Positions 7,610 through 15,186 of a stretch of 64,000 bases of DNA are shown here, in pieces (positions within the stretch are counted from its first letter, which is position 1; every line of letters begins with the position of its first letter). The DNA is from Allobosea sp. Tri-44 (GTDB lineage Bacteria; Pseudomonadota; Alphaproteobacteria; Rhizobiales; Beijerinckiaceae). Under the pieces are notes generated by a model. The model searched no databases, had not been told where the DNA came from, and was given only the letters and a program-made list of their open reading frames with translations. Where the stretch lies: assembly GCF_004123845.1 (NCBI RefSeq), contig NZ_NBDP01000053.1, forward strand, positions 62,001 to 126,000, in the 5' to 3' direction. A program made the position numbers and the translations under genes.

Positions 7610-8602
7610 TCAGTTGGGTAGGCGGCCGCCGAGATCGTCCTCGATATGGACGCGGATGATCTCGTCGAAATCCTGTTCGGCCCGGAAGCCGAGCGACAGC
7701 GCGCGGCGGGCATCGAAGCGGGTCGGCCAGCCCTTGACGATGTCGGCGGCCGCCGGATCCGGAGCGCGCCTGATCAGTTTCACTGCCCTGTCGCCGGCGA
7801 TGCGGCGCAGCGCCTCGATCTGCTCGCCGACGGTGACGCAGACGCCCGGCATGCTCAGGTTGATACGCAGGCCGAGCTGCTCCCGCGTGAGCGAAGCGCC
7901 GTGCAGCAGGAAGCCGACGGCCGAGCGCGGGCTGGCATGGGTGAAGAGCACATCGTCCCCGACGGGAAGCAGCGCCTCCTGGCCCTGCAGCGGCTCGCGT
8001 ATAATGCCGGAGAAGAAGCCGCCGGCCGAGGCATTGGGCTTGCCGGGCCGGATCACGATCGAGGGGAAGCGGATGCCGACGCCCTCGACGAAGCCGCGGC
8101 GCGAATAGTCCGCGAGCAGCAATTCGCCGATCGCCTTCTGCGCGCCGTAGCTGGTCAGCGGCGTGACGTGGAACTCGTCAGAGATCGCAGGCGGGAAGGG
8201 TGCTCCGAAGATGCCGCTCGACGAGGAGAAGACGAGCTTGGGCACATAGAGACCGTTCTTCGCGCTCTCCTGCCGGATCGCCTCGAGCAGGTTCCGCATC
8301 CCGTCGAGATTGATGCGGTAGCCCTTGTCGAAATCGCGCTCCGCCTCGCCGGAGATAATCGCGGCGAGGTGGAAGATGATGTCGGGCCGAAGGGCGGCGA
8401 GTTCGGTCGCGATCGCAGCCGAACTCGAATCCTCGGTGCGGATGTCGATCGGCCCATCGAACCCGGCCGGTCGCGGCGGCGCCACGACGTCGGTCAGCGT
8501 CAGTCGCGATAGCGGCCTACCGGCACACATGCCCTCGCGAGCGATGCGCGCGGCGAGCCGCTGGCCGATCATGCCGGCGGCGCCAGTGATCAGGACGTGC
8601 AC
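7610..8602 (-). CDS. Second DenD-like NAD-dependent dehydrogenase (tandem paralogue)
   Basis: Extended SDR, 330 aa, similar to the next gene along its whole length. It shares GEAE-DFDKGYRINLDG, the catalytic YGAQKAIGELLL, IIREPL-GQEA and HASPRSAVGFL. The N-terminal motif is GAAGMIGQRL and the catalytic Ser lies in FSSSSGIFGAPF. The two proteins differ in the N-terminal 70 residues and the substrate-loop region around VLFTHASP versus VRHWHASP. This suggests duplication followed by specialisation for different sugar acids. It lies 19 nt downstream of the SDR gene and is probably co-transcribed with it. Confidence 0.78.
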   Translation of the reverse strand: MHVLITGAAGMIGQRLAARIAREGMCAGRPLSRLTLTDVVAPPRPAGFDGPIDIRTEDSSSAAIATELAALRPDIIFHLAAIISGEAERDFDKGYRINLDGMRNLLEAIRQESAKNGLYVPKLVFSSSSGIFGAPFPPAISDEFHVTPLTSYGAQKAIGELLLADYSRRGFVEGVGIRFPSIVIRPGKPNASAGGFFSGIIREPLQGQEALLPVGDDVLFTHASPRSAVGFLLHGASLTREQLGLRINLSMPGVCVTVGEQIEALRRIAGDRAVKLIRRAPDPAAADIVKGWPTRFDARRALSLGFRAEQDFDEIIRVHIEDDLGGRLPN

Positions 8603-8621
8603 GGCGCTACTCCCGTGCTAC

Positions 8622-9368
8622 TCAGAGCGCGAAGCCGCCATCGGCGAGATGGATCTGGCCGGTGGTGTAGCTCGCCTCGTCCGAGCCGAGATAGACGGCG
8701 AGCCAGGCGATCTCCTCGGCGGTGCCGAGGCGGCCCATGGGCTGGCGGTCGACGAAGGCCTGACGGGCGGCTGCCTCGGTCGTCTTCGTCACCTTGGCGA
8801 GCTCGATGATGCGGTGGTCGAGCGAGGGCGACTGGATCGTGCCGGGGCAGATCGCGTTCGAGCGGATGCCCTTCTTGATGTAGTCGGCCGCGACCGCCTT
8901 GGTCAGGCCGATCACCGCCGCCTTGGTCGCGCCGTAGACATAGCGGTTCGGGATGCCGCGTACCGAGCCGGCGCCCGAGGCGATGTTGACGATCGAGCCC
9001 TTGCCGGCGGCGAGCATGCCGGGGACGAAGGCCTTGATCGTGCGGTGCATCGACTTGACGTTGAGGTCGAAGGAGAACTCCCAGGCCTTGTCGTCGCACT
9101 CCAGAATCGTGCCGTGATGGACGTAGCCGGCGGCGTTGACGAGGATGTCGATGGTGCCGACCTTCTCGGCGAAGGCTTCGACCGCCTTGGTCGAGAGCAC
9201 GTCGAGCTTGCGCTTCTTCGCCTTCGGGATGCCGTCGAGCAGGGCGACGTCCTTGTCGGTCGCCCAGACGGTCGCGCCCTCGGCGACGAAGGCCTCGGCA
9301 ATCGCCCGGCCAATGCCCTGGCCGGCTGCGGTCACCACTGCGACCTTGCCCTTCAAACGTCCTGCCAT
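8622..9368 (-). CDS. Classical SDR oxidoreductase, 2-keto-3-deoxy-L-fuconate dehydrogenase-like
   Basis: NAD-dependent short-chain dehydrogenase, 248 aa. The cofactor motif is TAAGQGIGRA (about residues 14-23), with an acidic NAD-selecting residue in WATDKD. NAAGYV follows, then Ser in NIASGAGSV and the catalytic YGATKAA. The sequence style (AAGQGIGRA, LDGIPKAKKRKLDVLS, CPGTIQSPSL) matches the group containing 2-keto-3-deoxy-L-fuconate dehydrogenase and BDH2/DHRS6. In the context of a sugar-acid dehydratase and two DenD-like enzymes, oxidation of a 2-keto-3-deoxy sugar acid is the best guess. The substrate is inferred. Confidence 0.8.
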   Translation of the reverse strand: MAGRLKGKVAVVTAAGQGIGRAIAEAFVAEGATVWATDKDVALLDGIPKAKKRKLDVLSTKAVEAFAEKVGTIDILVNAAGYVHHGTILECDDKAWEFSFDLNVKSMHRTIKAFVPGMLAAGKGSIVNIASGAGSVRGIPNRYVYGATKAAVIGLTKAVAADYIKKGIRSNAICPGTIQSPSLDHRIIELAKVTKTTEAAARQAFVDRQPMGRLGTAEEIAWLAVYLGSDEASYTTGQIHLADGGFAL

Positions 9369-9392
9369 GTCGTTTCTTCCCTTACTTTCCGA

Positions 9393-9839
9393 TTATCGAA
9401 GGCTTTTGCGCATATGGATCAGCCGGCGGTCCGGCAGATCCTCGTAATGGGTGGTCTGGTAGCCGAGCCGCTCATACCAGCCGATGCGGTCGGCGAGCTT
9501 GACGTGGGTGTAGAGATGGACGGCGTCGTGGCCGAGGGCGCGGGCGCGCTCCTCGGTGAAATCCATCAACCGAGAGCCGACCTTCTTGCCGGTGGCTGCC
9601 GGCGAGACCGCGATGCTCCAGAGCGTGAACTTCGCCGGCTCGTCCTCGAGCACCAGAACGCCATCGAGCGCGCCTTCGCTTTCGGCGAGCCAGATTTCAT
9701 GTTCCGCCAGCACCTGCCGGTAGTTGGCGATGCGCGGCAGCGAAGGCACGCCGATGATGCTCTCGTTTGGCAGATAGGCGGCCTCAGTCAGCGCGACGAT
9801 CGCCGGAATATCCTCGGTCGTGGCGCGACGCAGGGCCAT
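9393..9839 (-). CDS. GNAT-family N-acetyltransferase (148 aa)
   Basis: Single-domain GNAT acetyltransferase. It begins MALRRATTEDIPAIVALTEA and has the acetyl-CoA pyrophosphate loop AATGKKVGSRLMDF (the R/Q-x-x-G-x-G/A signature), followed by the late motif HVKLADRIGWYERLGYQ. The substrate is unknown. It starts 1 nt after the stop of another, unrelated GNAT gene and is followed 24 nt later by the SDR gene, all on the minus strand. Confidence 0.85.
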   Translation of the reverse strand: MALRRATTEDIPAIVALTEAAYLPNESIIGVPSLPRIANYRQVLAEHEIWLAESEGALDGVLVLEDEPAKFTLWSIAVSPAATGKKVGSRLMDFTEERARALGHDAVHLYTHVKLADRIGWYERLGYQTTHYEDLPDRRLIHMRKSLR

Positions 9840-9840
9840 C

Positions 9841-10515
9841 TCAGGCGGCCCCAGCAGTCTTCATGCAATCGGCCAGCGAGCTCTTCTGCTGGCTTTGGGC
9901 GTCGAAATTCTCCGGCGTGAGCCAGGCCCGGAAGGCCTGCCCGACCTGCGGCCATTCGCTGTCGAGGATCGAGAACCAGGCCGTGTCGCGGTTGGCGCCC
10001 TTCACCACCTGATGCTGGCGGAAGAGGCCTTCATACTGGAAGCCAAAGCGCAGAGCGGCGCGCTTGGAGGGCTCGTTGCGGTTGTTGCACTTCCATTCAT
10101 AGCGGCGATAACCGAGCGAGAAGCCGTACTCGCCGACGAGATAGATCGCCTCGGTTGCAGTACGGGTGCGTTGCAGGCTCGGCGAATAGGTGATGAAGCC
10201 GACTTCGAAGACGCCGTGCTCCGGCCGGATCTCCATGATCCAGAGATGGCCCTTCGCCTTGCCATCGGCCTCGTCGACCACCGCGAGCGGCACGATGCCG
10301 GCCTTGGCCGCCATCGTCGCGAGCAGCTCGCCATAGGCGGCCTTGTCTTGCGGTGGCATCGTCGGCATCCACTGCCAGAGATGGTCGTGGCCCGCCATCG
10401 CCTGCCAGATGTCGTCGAGATGGCGGGCCGGATCGAGCGGCTCGAGGCGGCACCAGCGGCCCTGCAGCACCTTGGCGGGCGGGAAGGGGCGGGGAGTCCA
10501 GTCAAGCTTGGTCAT
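9841..10515 (-). CDS. RimJ/RimL-type GNAT N-acetyltransferase (224 aa)
   Basis: Longer GNAT enzyme related to ribosomal-protein or small-molecule acetyltransferases of the Acetyltransf_3 family. Visible features are LQGRWCRLEPLDPARHL at the N-terminus, KGHLWIMEIRPEHGVFEVGF as the core strand, RTATEAIYLVGEYGF, and the typical CNNRNEPSKRAALRFGFQYEG end. Its ATG overlaps the stop of the upstream 108-aa gene by 4 nt (ATGA), indicating translational coupling. Substrate unknown. Confidence 0.85.
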   Translation of the reverse strand: MTKLDWTPRPFPPAKVLQGRWCRLEPLDPARHLDDIWQAMAGHDHLWQWMPTMPPQDKAAYGELLATMAAKAGIVPLAVVDEADGKAKGHLWIMEIRPEHGVFEVGFITYSPSLQRTRTATEAIYLVGEYGFSLGYRRYEWKCNNRNEPSKRAALRFGFQYEGLFRQHQVVKGANRDTAWFSILDSEWPQVGQAFRAWLTPENFDAQSQQKSSLADCMKTAGAA

Positions 10516-10838
10516 GCCGTGACTTTCTTGCGCCAGACGGCGAAATCATGGGTGATCTGCCAGCTTGAGCCGAGCTCGGCAGCGATGGTGCCAGCGAGCG
10601 CGGCACCTTCCGCTTCCCAGGCGAGCCTTTCAGCTTCGCTGGCGAAATCGGAGGCTGCCTCGTCGGCCTCGTCGTAGATGGCGTCGAAGACGTCCATCCA
10701 GCTCTCCAGCCGGTCGGCGAGATCGTCCGACAAGCCGACATCGTCGGCATCGACCGGCTTGCGCTTGCCCTTGGCATCGATCAGCCAGAGCCCGCTCTTG
10801 CCGAGCCATTCCGGGGCGATGAGCAGTTCTCCACTCAC
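10512..10838 (-). CDS. Hypothetical acidic protein, 108 aa, coupled to the PEP-mutase-like gene
   Basis: Small acidic protein read from a GTG at 10838. The GTG overlaps the stop of the PEP-mutase-family gene (GTGA), and its own stop overlaps the ATG of the GNAT gene (ATGA). It therefore sits as a tightly coupled middle gene. The sequence starts GELLIAPEWLGKSGLWLID after VS, has an acidic middle (DVFDAIYDEADEAASDF) and ends ITHDFAVWRKKVTA. No known domain was recognised. The double 4-nt overlaps make it a real gene despite its size. Confidence 0.75.
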   Translation of the reverse strand: MSGELLIAPEWLGKSGLWLIDAKGKRKPVDADDVGLSDDLADRLESWMDVFDAIYDEADEAASDFASEAERLAWEAEGAALAGTIAAELGSSWQITHDFAVWRKKVTA

Positions 10839-11674
10839 GAGCGCGCCTTGAGGTCGTCGCGGAAGAATGGGTTGAGCGGCGCCGAGGCGCCGTTGCCGGC
10901 GAAGCCCTTGAAGCTGCCTTCGTCCTTGATCAGGCGCGTCGCCTCTATGAAGGCGGCCCAGGCGGCCCGCGCCAAGGCACCGCCGATCGAGATGCGGCGA
11001 GCTCCGGCGGCGGCGATGTCGGACACGCTGAGACCGAAATCGCCATAGACCAGAGCGTTGACCGGCTTGCCGCCGGCGGCAGCGACGATTGCTCCGATGT
11101 CGGCGACCGTCCTGGGGCCGGGGGCATAGAGCACGTCGGCTCCTGCCTCGGCAAAGGCCTCGATCCGGCGGACCGCCTCCTTCAGAGGCTCGGGATGGCC
11201 GGTGAGGAAGCATTCGGCGCGGGCGGTCAGCAGCACGCCGGAACCGGTCTCGTCCACGGCCCGGCGCGCCGCCTTCACACGCTCGACGGCAAGCTCGAAC
11301 GGGTAGAGCGTCTCGCCTGCGCGCCCGGTCGCGTCCTCGATCGAGAGGCCGGCGACGCCGGTCGCGATGCAGAGTTTGATATTGGCGGCGACGCCGTCGG
11401 GCGTGTCGGCATAGCCGTTCTCGAAATCGGCGTTGATCGGCAAATCGGGGACCGCCTTCACCAGCTCCGACAGATGCGCCAACATCATGTCGCGCGGCAC
11501 ATCCTGGTCGGCGCGCCCCTGCGTGAAGGCGAAGCCGGCGCTGGTCGAGGCCAACGCCTTGAAGCCCTGGCCGCGCAACCAGCGCGCCGAGCCCTCGTCC
11601 CAGGGGTTCGGCATGACGAAGCAGCCGGATTCGTGGAGTTGGCGAAACGCGTCGACTTGCGGGCTGTAAGTCAT
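10835..11674 (-). CDS. Isocitrate lyase/PEP mutase family protein
   Basis: TIM-barrel enzyme, 279 aa, of the ICL/PEPM superfamily. Visible features are FVMPNPWDEGSARWL and a conserved Asp/Glu metal site in LPINADFENGYAD, followed by GLSIEDATG and LTARAECFLTG. The catalytic Cys loop of true isocitrate lyases is not evident. Members act as oxaloacetate decarboxylases, 2,3-dimethylmalate lyases or phosphonate enzymes; the reaction here is unknown. The ATG at 11674 is preferred, but a TTG at 11689 is in frame. No clear ribosome site precedes the ATG and an operator-like sequence abuts it, so a leaderless mRNA is possible. Confidence 0.83.
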   Translation of the reverse strand: MTYSPQVDAFRQLHESGCFVMPNPWDEGSARWLRGQGFKALASTSAGFAFTQGRADQDVPRDMMLAHLSELVKAVPDLPINADFENGYADTPDGVAANIKLCIATGVAGLSIEDATGRAGETLYPFELAVERVKAARRAVDETGSGVLLTARAECFLTGHPEPLKEAVRRIEAFAEAGADVLYAPGPRTVADIGAIVAAAGGKPVNALVYGDFGLSVSDIAAAGARRISIGGALARAAWAAFIEATRLIKDEGSFKGFAGNGASAPLNPFFRDDLKARS

Positions 11675-11690
11675 TTTAAATCGTTTCAAA
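11674..11690. promoter_or_regulatory. LacI-like operator candidate B (abuts PEP-mutase-like start codon)
   Basis: TTTTAAATCGTTTCAAA on the plus strand, sharing the AATCGTTT core with sites A and C. It touches the A of the start ATG on the minus strand, where a bound repressor would block initiation of transcription or translation. A perfect 11-bp inverted repeat lies just upstream. Confidence 0.45.
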
Positions 11691-11693
11691 TGA

Positions 11694-11724
11694 GCTCAGG
11701 GGCGTCATACTGTCGCCCCTGAGC
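11694..11724. other. Perfect 11-bp inverted repeat between dehydratase and PEP-mutase-like genes
   Basis: GCTCAGGGGCG, loop TCATACTGT, CGCCCCTGAGC. It lies in the 145-nt gap between two same-strand genes. No T-run follows on the minus strand, so it is either a weak terminator/attenuator or a dyad operator. Confidence 0.5.
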
Positions 11725-11782
11725 CGATTTGTCAGCCCCGCTTGCGCGCATCTGCCGTCGAGCGGGAATGCGTCGCGGGAAT

Positions 11783-11808
11783 GCCGGCGGCAGGAGTCCG
11801 CCGCCGGC
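11783..11808 (-). terminator. Possible hairpin after the dehydratase gene
   Basis: GCCGGCGGC and GCCGCCGGC separated by 8 nt, 12 nt after the dehydratase stop on the minus strand. No U-tract follows, so intrinsic termination is uncertain. Confidence 0.3.
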
Positions 11809-11819
11809 CTTGAACCGTG

Positions 11820-13658
11820 TCAGTGGTTGTCGCGCGGTATGCCGAATTTCTTGTGAATCTTCTGGTACTTGACCGCCGGCTTCAGCACCATGCCCTCGGA
11901 GAGTTCGTCGACGATCTTGCGCTGGATTTCCTGCCAGGGGGTCTGGCTCTTCGGATACTTGTAGCCGCCGGCGGCCTTGAATTCGGCGCGGCGCTTTTCG
12001 AGCTCCTCGTCCGAGATCAGCATGTTGGCGGTGCGCTTCTTCAGATCGATGCGGACCTTGTCGCCGGTCTTCAGCAGCGCCAACCCGCCGCCTGTCGCCG
12101 CTTCCGGCGAGGCGTTGAGGATCGAGGGCGAGCCCGACGTGCCGGACTGGCGGCCGTCGCCGACGCAGGCGAGCGCGGTGACCCCCTTCTTGATCAGGTA
12201 ATCCGGCGGCCGCATGTTCACGACCTCTGCCGCGCCGGGATAGCCGACGGGACCGACGCCGCGGATGAACAGCACGGTGTGCTCGTCAATTCCGAGCGCG
12301 GGATCGTCGATGCGGTGGTGGTAGTCCTCCGGCCCGTCGAAAACGACGGCTTTGCCTTCGAAGGCCATCGGGTCCTTCGGGTTGTCGAGATAGCGCTTGC
12401 GGAATTCCGGCGTGATCACCGAGGTCTTCATGATCGCCGAGTCGAACAGGTTGCCGGAGAGGTTGAGGAACCCGGCCTCCTTCTTCATCGGCTCGTCATA
12501 GGCCTTGATGACGTTGCGGTCGCCGGTGAAAGCGCCCTCGCAGTTCTCGATATGGGTCTTGCCATTGGCGGTGATCGCCGGCTTGAGCCTGCCCTTGGCG
12601 ATCAGCTCGGCGATTACGGAGGGCAGGCCGCCGGCGCGGTAATAGTCCTCGCCGAGATATTCGCCGGCCGGCTGCATGTTGACCAGCAGCGGCGTGTCGT
12701 AGCCGATCTTGGTCCAGTCCTCATTGTCGAGATTGACGCCGATATGCTTGGCGATGGCGTTGACGTGGACCGGCGCATTGGTCGAGCCGCCGATCGCCGA
12801 GTTGATGACGATGGTGTTCTCGAAGGCCTCGCGGGTCAGGATCTTCGAGGGGATCAGGTTCTCCCAAACCATCTCGACGATGCGACGGCCGGTGAGATAG
12901 GCCATCTCGTAGCGGTCGCGATAGGGGGCGGGGATCGCGGCGGCGCCGGGCAGGGTCATGCCCATCGCCTCGGCGAGCGCGTTCATGGTCGAGGCCGTGC
13001 CCATGGTGTTGCAGTGACCCGCGGATGGCGCTGACGACGCAACAAGATCAACGAAGCCGCGATAGTCGATCTCGCCGGCAGCCATCATCTGGCGGGCCTT
13101 CCAGACGATCGTGCCCGAGCCGGTGCGCTCGCCGCGGAAGGAGCCGTTCAGCATCGGCCCACCCGGCAGCGCGATCGCCGGGATGTCGACGGTCGCTGCC
13201 GCCATGATCTGCGCCGGGGTGGTCTTGTCGCAGCCCGTGGTCAGCACGACGCCGTCGATCGGGTAGCCGTAGAGGATCTCGACGAGCGAGAGATATTGCA
13301 GGTTGCGGTCGAGCGAGGCGGTCGGCCGCTTGCAGGTTTCCTGGATCGGATGGATCGGGAATTCGAAGGGCACGCCGCCCATTTCGCGGATGCCGTCGCG
13401 GACGCGATGGGCGAGCTCGAGATGATGGCGGTTGCACGGGGCGATGTCGGAGCCGGTCTGGGCGATGCCAATGATCGGGCGGCCCGACTGCAACTCCTCG
13501 CGCGATAGGCCGAAATTCATGGTCCGCTCGATATAGAGCGCGGTCATGTCGGCATTGGCCGGATTGTCGAACCAGGCCTTGGAGCGCAGCTGCTCCGGCT
13601 TGATCTTCCGCACCGGCTTCTTCCCATTAGGCGTCTTGCTAATCGGCGTCTTGGCCAT
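11820..13658 (-). CDS. IlvD/Edd-family sugar-acid dehydratase (L-arabonate dehydratase-like)
   Basis: Fe-S dehydratase, 612 aa, of the dihydroxyacid dehydratase/phosphogluconate dehydratase family. Visible are GIAQTGSDIAPCNRHHLE with Cys75, TTGCDKTTPAQIMAAATVD with Cys143, and the C-terminal CVGDGRQSGTSGSPSILNAS. The N-terminal style (KPEQLRSKAWFDNPANADM) is that of pentonate/hexonate dehydratases rather than biosynthetic IlvD. It should convert a sugar acid to a 2-keto-3-deoxy acid, which would feed the SDR at 8.6 kb. Start 13658 (MAKTPISK) fits relatives; an ATG at 13706 is an alternative. A LacI-like site lies upstream. Confidence 0.87.
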   Translation of the reverse strand: MAKTPISKTPNGKKPVRKIKPEQLRSKAWFDNPANADMTALYIERTMNFGLSREELQSGRPIIGIAQTGSDIAPCNRHHLELAHRVRDGIREMGGVPFEFPIHPIQETCKRPTASLDRNLQYLSLVEILYGYPIDGVVLTTGCDKTTPAQIMAAATVDIPAIALPGGPMLNGSFRGERTGSGTIVWKARQMMAAGEIDYRGFVDLVASSAPSAGHCNTMGTASTMNALAEAMGMTLPGAAAIPAPYRDRYEMAYLTGRRIVEMVWENLIPSKILTREAFENTIVINSAIGGSTNAPVHVNAIAKHIGVNLDNEDWTKIGYDTPLLVNMQPAGEYLGEDYYRAGGLPSVIAELIAKGRLKPAITANGKTHIENCEGAFTGDRNVIKAYDEPMKKEAGFLNLSGNLFDSAIMKTSVITPEFRKRYLDNPKDPMAFEGKAVVFDGPEDYHHRIDDPALGIDEHTVLFIRGVGPVGYPGAAEVVNMRPPDYLIKKGVTALACVGDGRQSGTSGSPSILNASPEAATGGGLALLKTGDKVRIDLKKRTANMLISDEELEKRRAEFKAAGGYKYPKSQTPWQEIQRKIVDELSEGMVLKPAVKYQKIHKKFGIPRDNH

Positions 13659-13709
13659 CCCGTCATTCCCTCTCGCGGCCAGGCGGCCTTCGCGCCGCTT
13701 CGGCATCGT

Positions 13710-13726
13710 CTTTAAATCGATTTGAT
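13710..13726. promoter_or_regulatory. LacI-like operator candidate C
   Basis: CTTTAAATCGATTTGAT upstream of the dehydratase gene. It is the most palindromic of the three similar sites (TTTAAATCGATTTgA). Confidence 0.5.
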
Positions 13727-13779
13727 CGGCAGGTCATGCCAATCACGAGCAGAACGGCAAGGACGCTTGCCGCAGTTGC

Positions 13780-13794
13780 TGTATGCTGCATACA
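13780..13794. promoter_or_regulatory. GntR/FCD-type palindrome TGTATGC-T-GCATACA
   Basis: A perfect 15-bp dyad with 7-bp arms and a single central base, in the divergent region between the dehydratase and aminotransferase genes. The TGTATgCA half-sites are like those bound by FadR-subfamily GntR regulators. Which regulator binds is unknown. Confidence 0.5.
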
Positions 13795-13863
13795 ACGACT
13801 TGGCGCGCCGTGCCAATCGCTTGGAGGGCGCCTGCGCCAGCAAAGGTCGCCGCGGCGCAGTTT

Positions 13864-13917
13864 GCAAGTGTTCCAAATGCGTCCCTGTCCGGACCGGGAC
13901 GCAAGAGGCGCACTTGC
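13864..13917. other. Nested symmetric inverted repeats upstream of aminotransferase gene
   Basis: Outer arms GCAAGTG (13864-13870) and CACTTGC (13911-13917). An 8-nt spacer on each side leads to inner arms GCGTCCC (13879-13885) and GGGACGC (13896-13902), which enclose GTCCGGAC, itself a palindrome. The equal spacers make the 54-bp block symmetric around one centre. Together with the two operator-like sites, this is what the 341-nt gap 13659-13999 holds. Confidence 0.55.
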
Positions 13918-13999
13918 GCGGCCGCCGGCTTTGCGGCCAAGACAGGTTTGAGACGATGCGGCGGCGCGCAGACCGGCCGCGACTGAAGAGGAAACCGCC

Positions 14000-15184
14000 A
14001 TGACGCTCCACGTGGTCCCTTCCTTCGGCCGGATCGGCGAAGAGAACGCCTTCGCCGTGCTCGCCCGGGCGACAGAATTGCAGCGCCAGGGCAAGGACAT
14101 CATCAATCTCGGCATCGGCCAGCCGGATTTCCCGACGCCGGAGCACATCGTCGAGGCGGCGGTAAAGGCGCTGCGCGACGGGCATCACGGCTACACGCCG
14201 GCGAACGGCATCCTGCCGCTGCGTGAAGCGGTCGCCGCCGATCTGCACAAGCGCTTCCAGGTCAATGTCTCGCCTGAGGAGGTGATGATCGTGCCGGGCG
14301 GCAAGGTCACCATGTTCATGGCGATCCTGATGTTCGGCGAGCCCGGCGCCGAGATCCTCTATCCCGATCCCGGCTTCCCGATCTACCGCTCGATGATCGA
14401 GTATACCGGGGCGACGCCGATCCCGGTGCCGATCCGCGAGGAGAACGGCTTTGCCTTCTCGGCCGAGGAGACGCTGTCGCTGATCACGTCGAAGACGCGG
14501 CTGCTGATCGTCAACTCGCCGGCGAACCCGACCGGCGGCGTCACGCCCAAGGCCGAGGTCGACAAGCTCGTCGCCGGCCTCGCCCGCTTCCCCGATGTCG
14601 CGATCATGTCGGACGAGATTTACGACCAGATGCTCTACGACGGCGAAAGCCACGTCTGCCTGCTGAGCTATCCGGAAATCCGCGACCGGCTGATCCTGCT
14701 CAATGGCTGGTCGAAGACCTATGCCATGACCGGCTGGCGCATGGGCTTCTCGATCTGGCCGAAGCCGCTCTACGACAATGCCCGCAAGCTCGCGGTGAAC
14801 TCGCATTCCTGCGTCAATGCCCCGGCGCAATGGGCGGGCCTGGCCGCGCTGACCGGCCCACAAGATGCGGTCGCGATGATGCTGGCGGAATTCGACCGGC
14901 GCCGGAAGGCGGTGGTCGCCGGGCTGAACGGCCTGCCCGGCGTCTCCTGCATCGTGCCGAAGGGGGCGTTCTATGCCTTCCCGAACGTCTCGCAGACCGG
15001 CTGGAAGGCGAAGAAGCTGGCCTCGGCGCTGCTGGAGGATGCCGGCGTCGCCACCATCGGCGGGCCGGATTTCGGCGTCCACGGCGAAGGCTATATCCGG
15101 CTCTCCTATGCCAACTCGCTCGAGAATATCGAGCGGGCGCTGGGGCGGATGGGCGAGTTTCTCAAGAGCGCGAAGGCGGCCTGA
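14000..15184 (+). CDS. Class I/II pyridoxal-phosphate aminotransferase
   Basis: PLP-dependent aminotransferase, 394 aa, of the aspartate aminotransferase superfamily. Visible are LGIGQPDFPTPEHIVEAA near the N-terminus, GYTPANGILPLREAV, SPANPTGGV, SDEIYDQMLYDGE with the PLP-pairing Asp, and NGWSKTYAMTGWRMGF with the Schiff-base Lys239. The C-terminal Arg for the substrate carboxylate is in YIRLSYANS. The amino-acid specificity is not clear. The next gene starts 2 nt after its stop, so the two are co-translated. Confidence 0.9.
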   Translation: MTLHVVPSFGRIGEENAFAVLARATELQRQGKDIINLGIGQPDFPTPEHIVEAAVKALRDGHHGYTPANGILPLREAVAADLHKRFQVNVSPEEVMIVPGGKVTMFMAILMFGEPGAEILYPDPGFPIYRSMIEYTGATPIPVPIREENGFAFSAEETLSLITSKTRLLIVNSPANPTGGVTPKAEVDKLVAGLARFPDVAIMSDEIYDQMLYDGESHVCLLSYPEIRDRLILLNGWSKTYAMTGWRMGFSIWPKPLYDNARKLAVNSHSCVNAPAQWAGLAALTGPQDAVAMMLAEFDRRRKAVVAGLNGLPGVSCIVPKGAFYAFPNVSQTGWKAKKLASALLEDAGVATIGGPDFGVHGEGYIRLSYANSLENIERALGRMGEFLKSAKAA

Positions 15185-15186
15185 CG

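Noticed and set aside
11817..13034. 405-codon plus-strand frame opposite the dehydratase
   Set aside because: Shadow; the dehydratase has intact Fe-S cysteine motifs on the minus strand.
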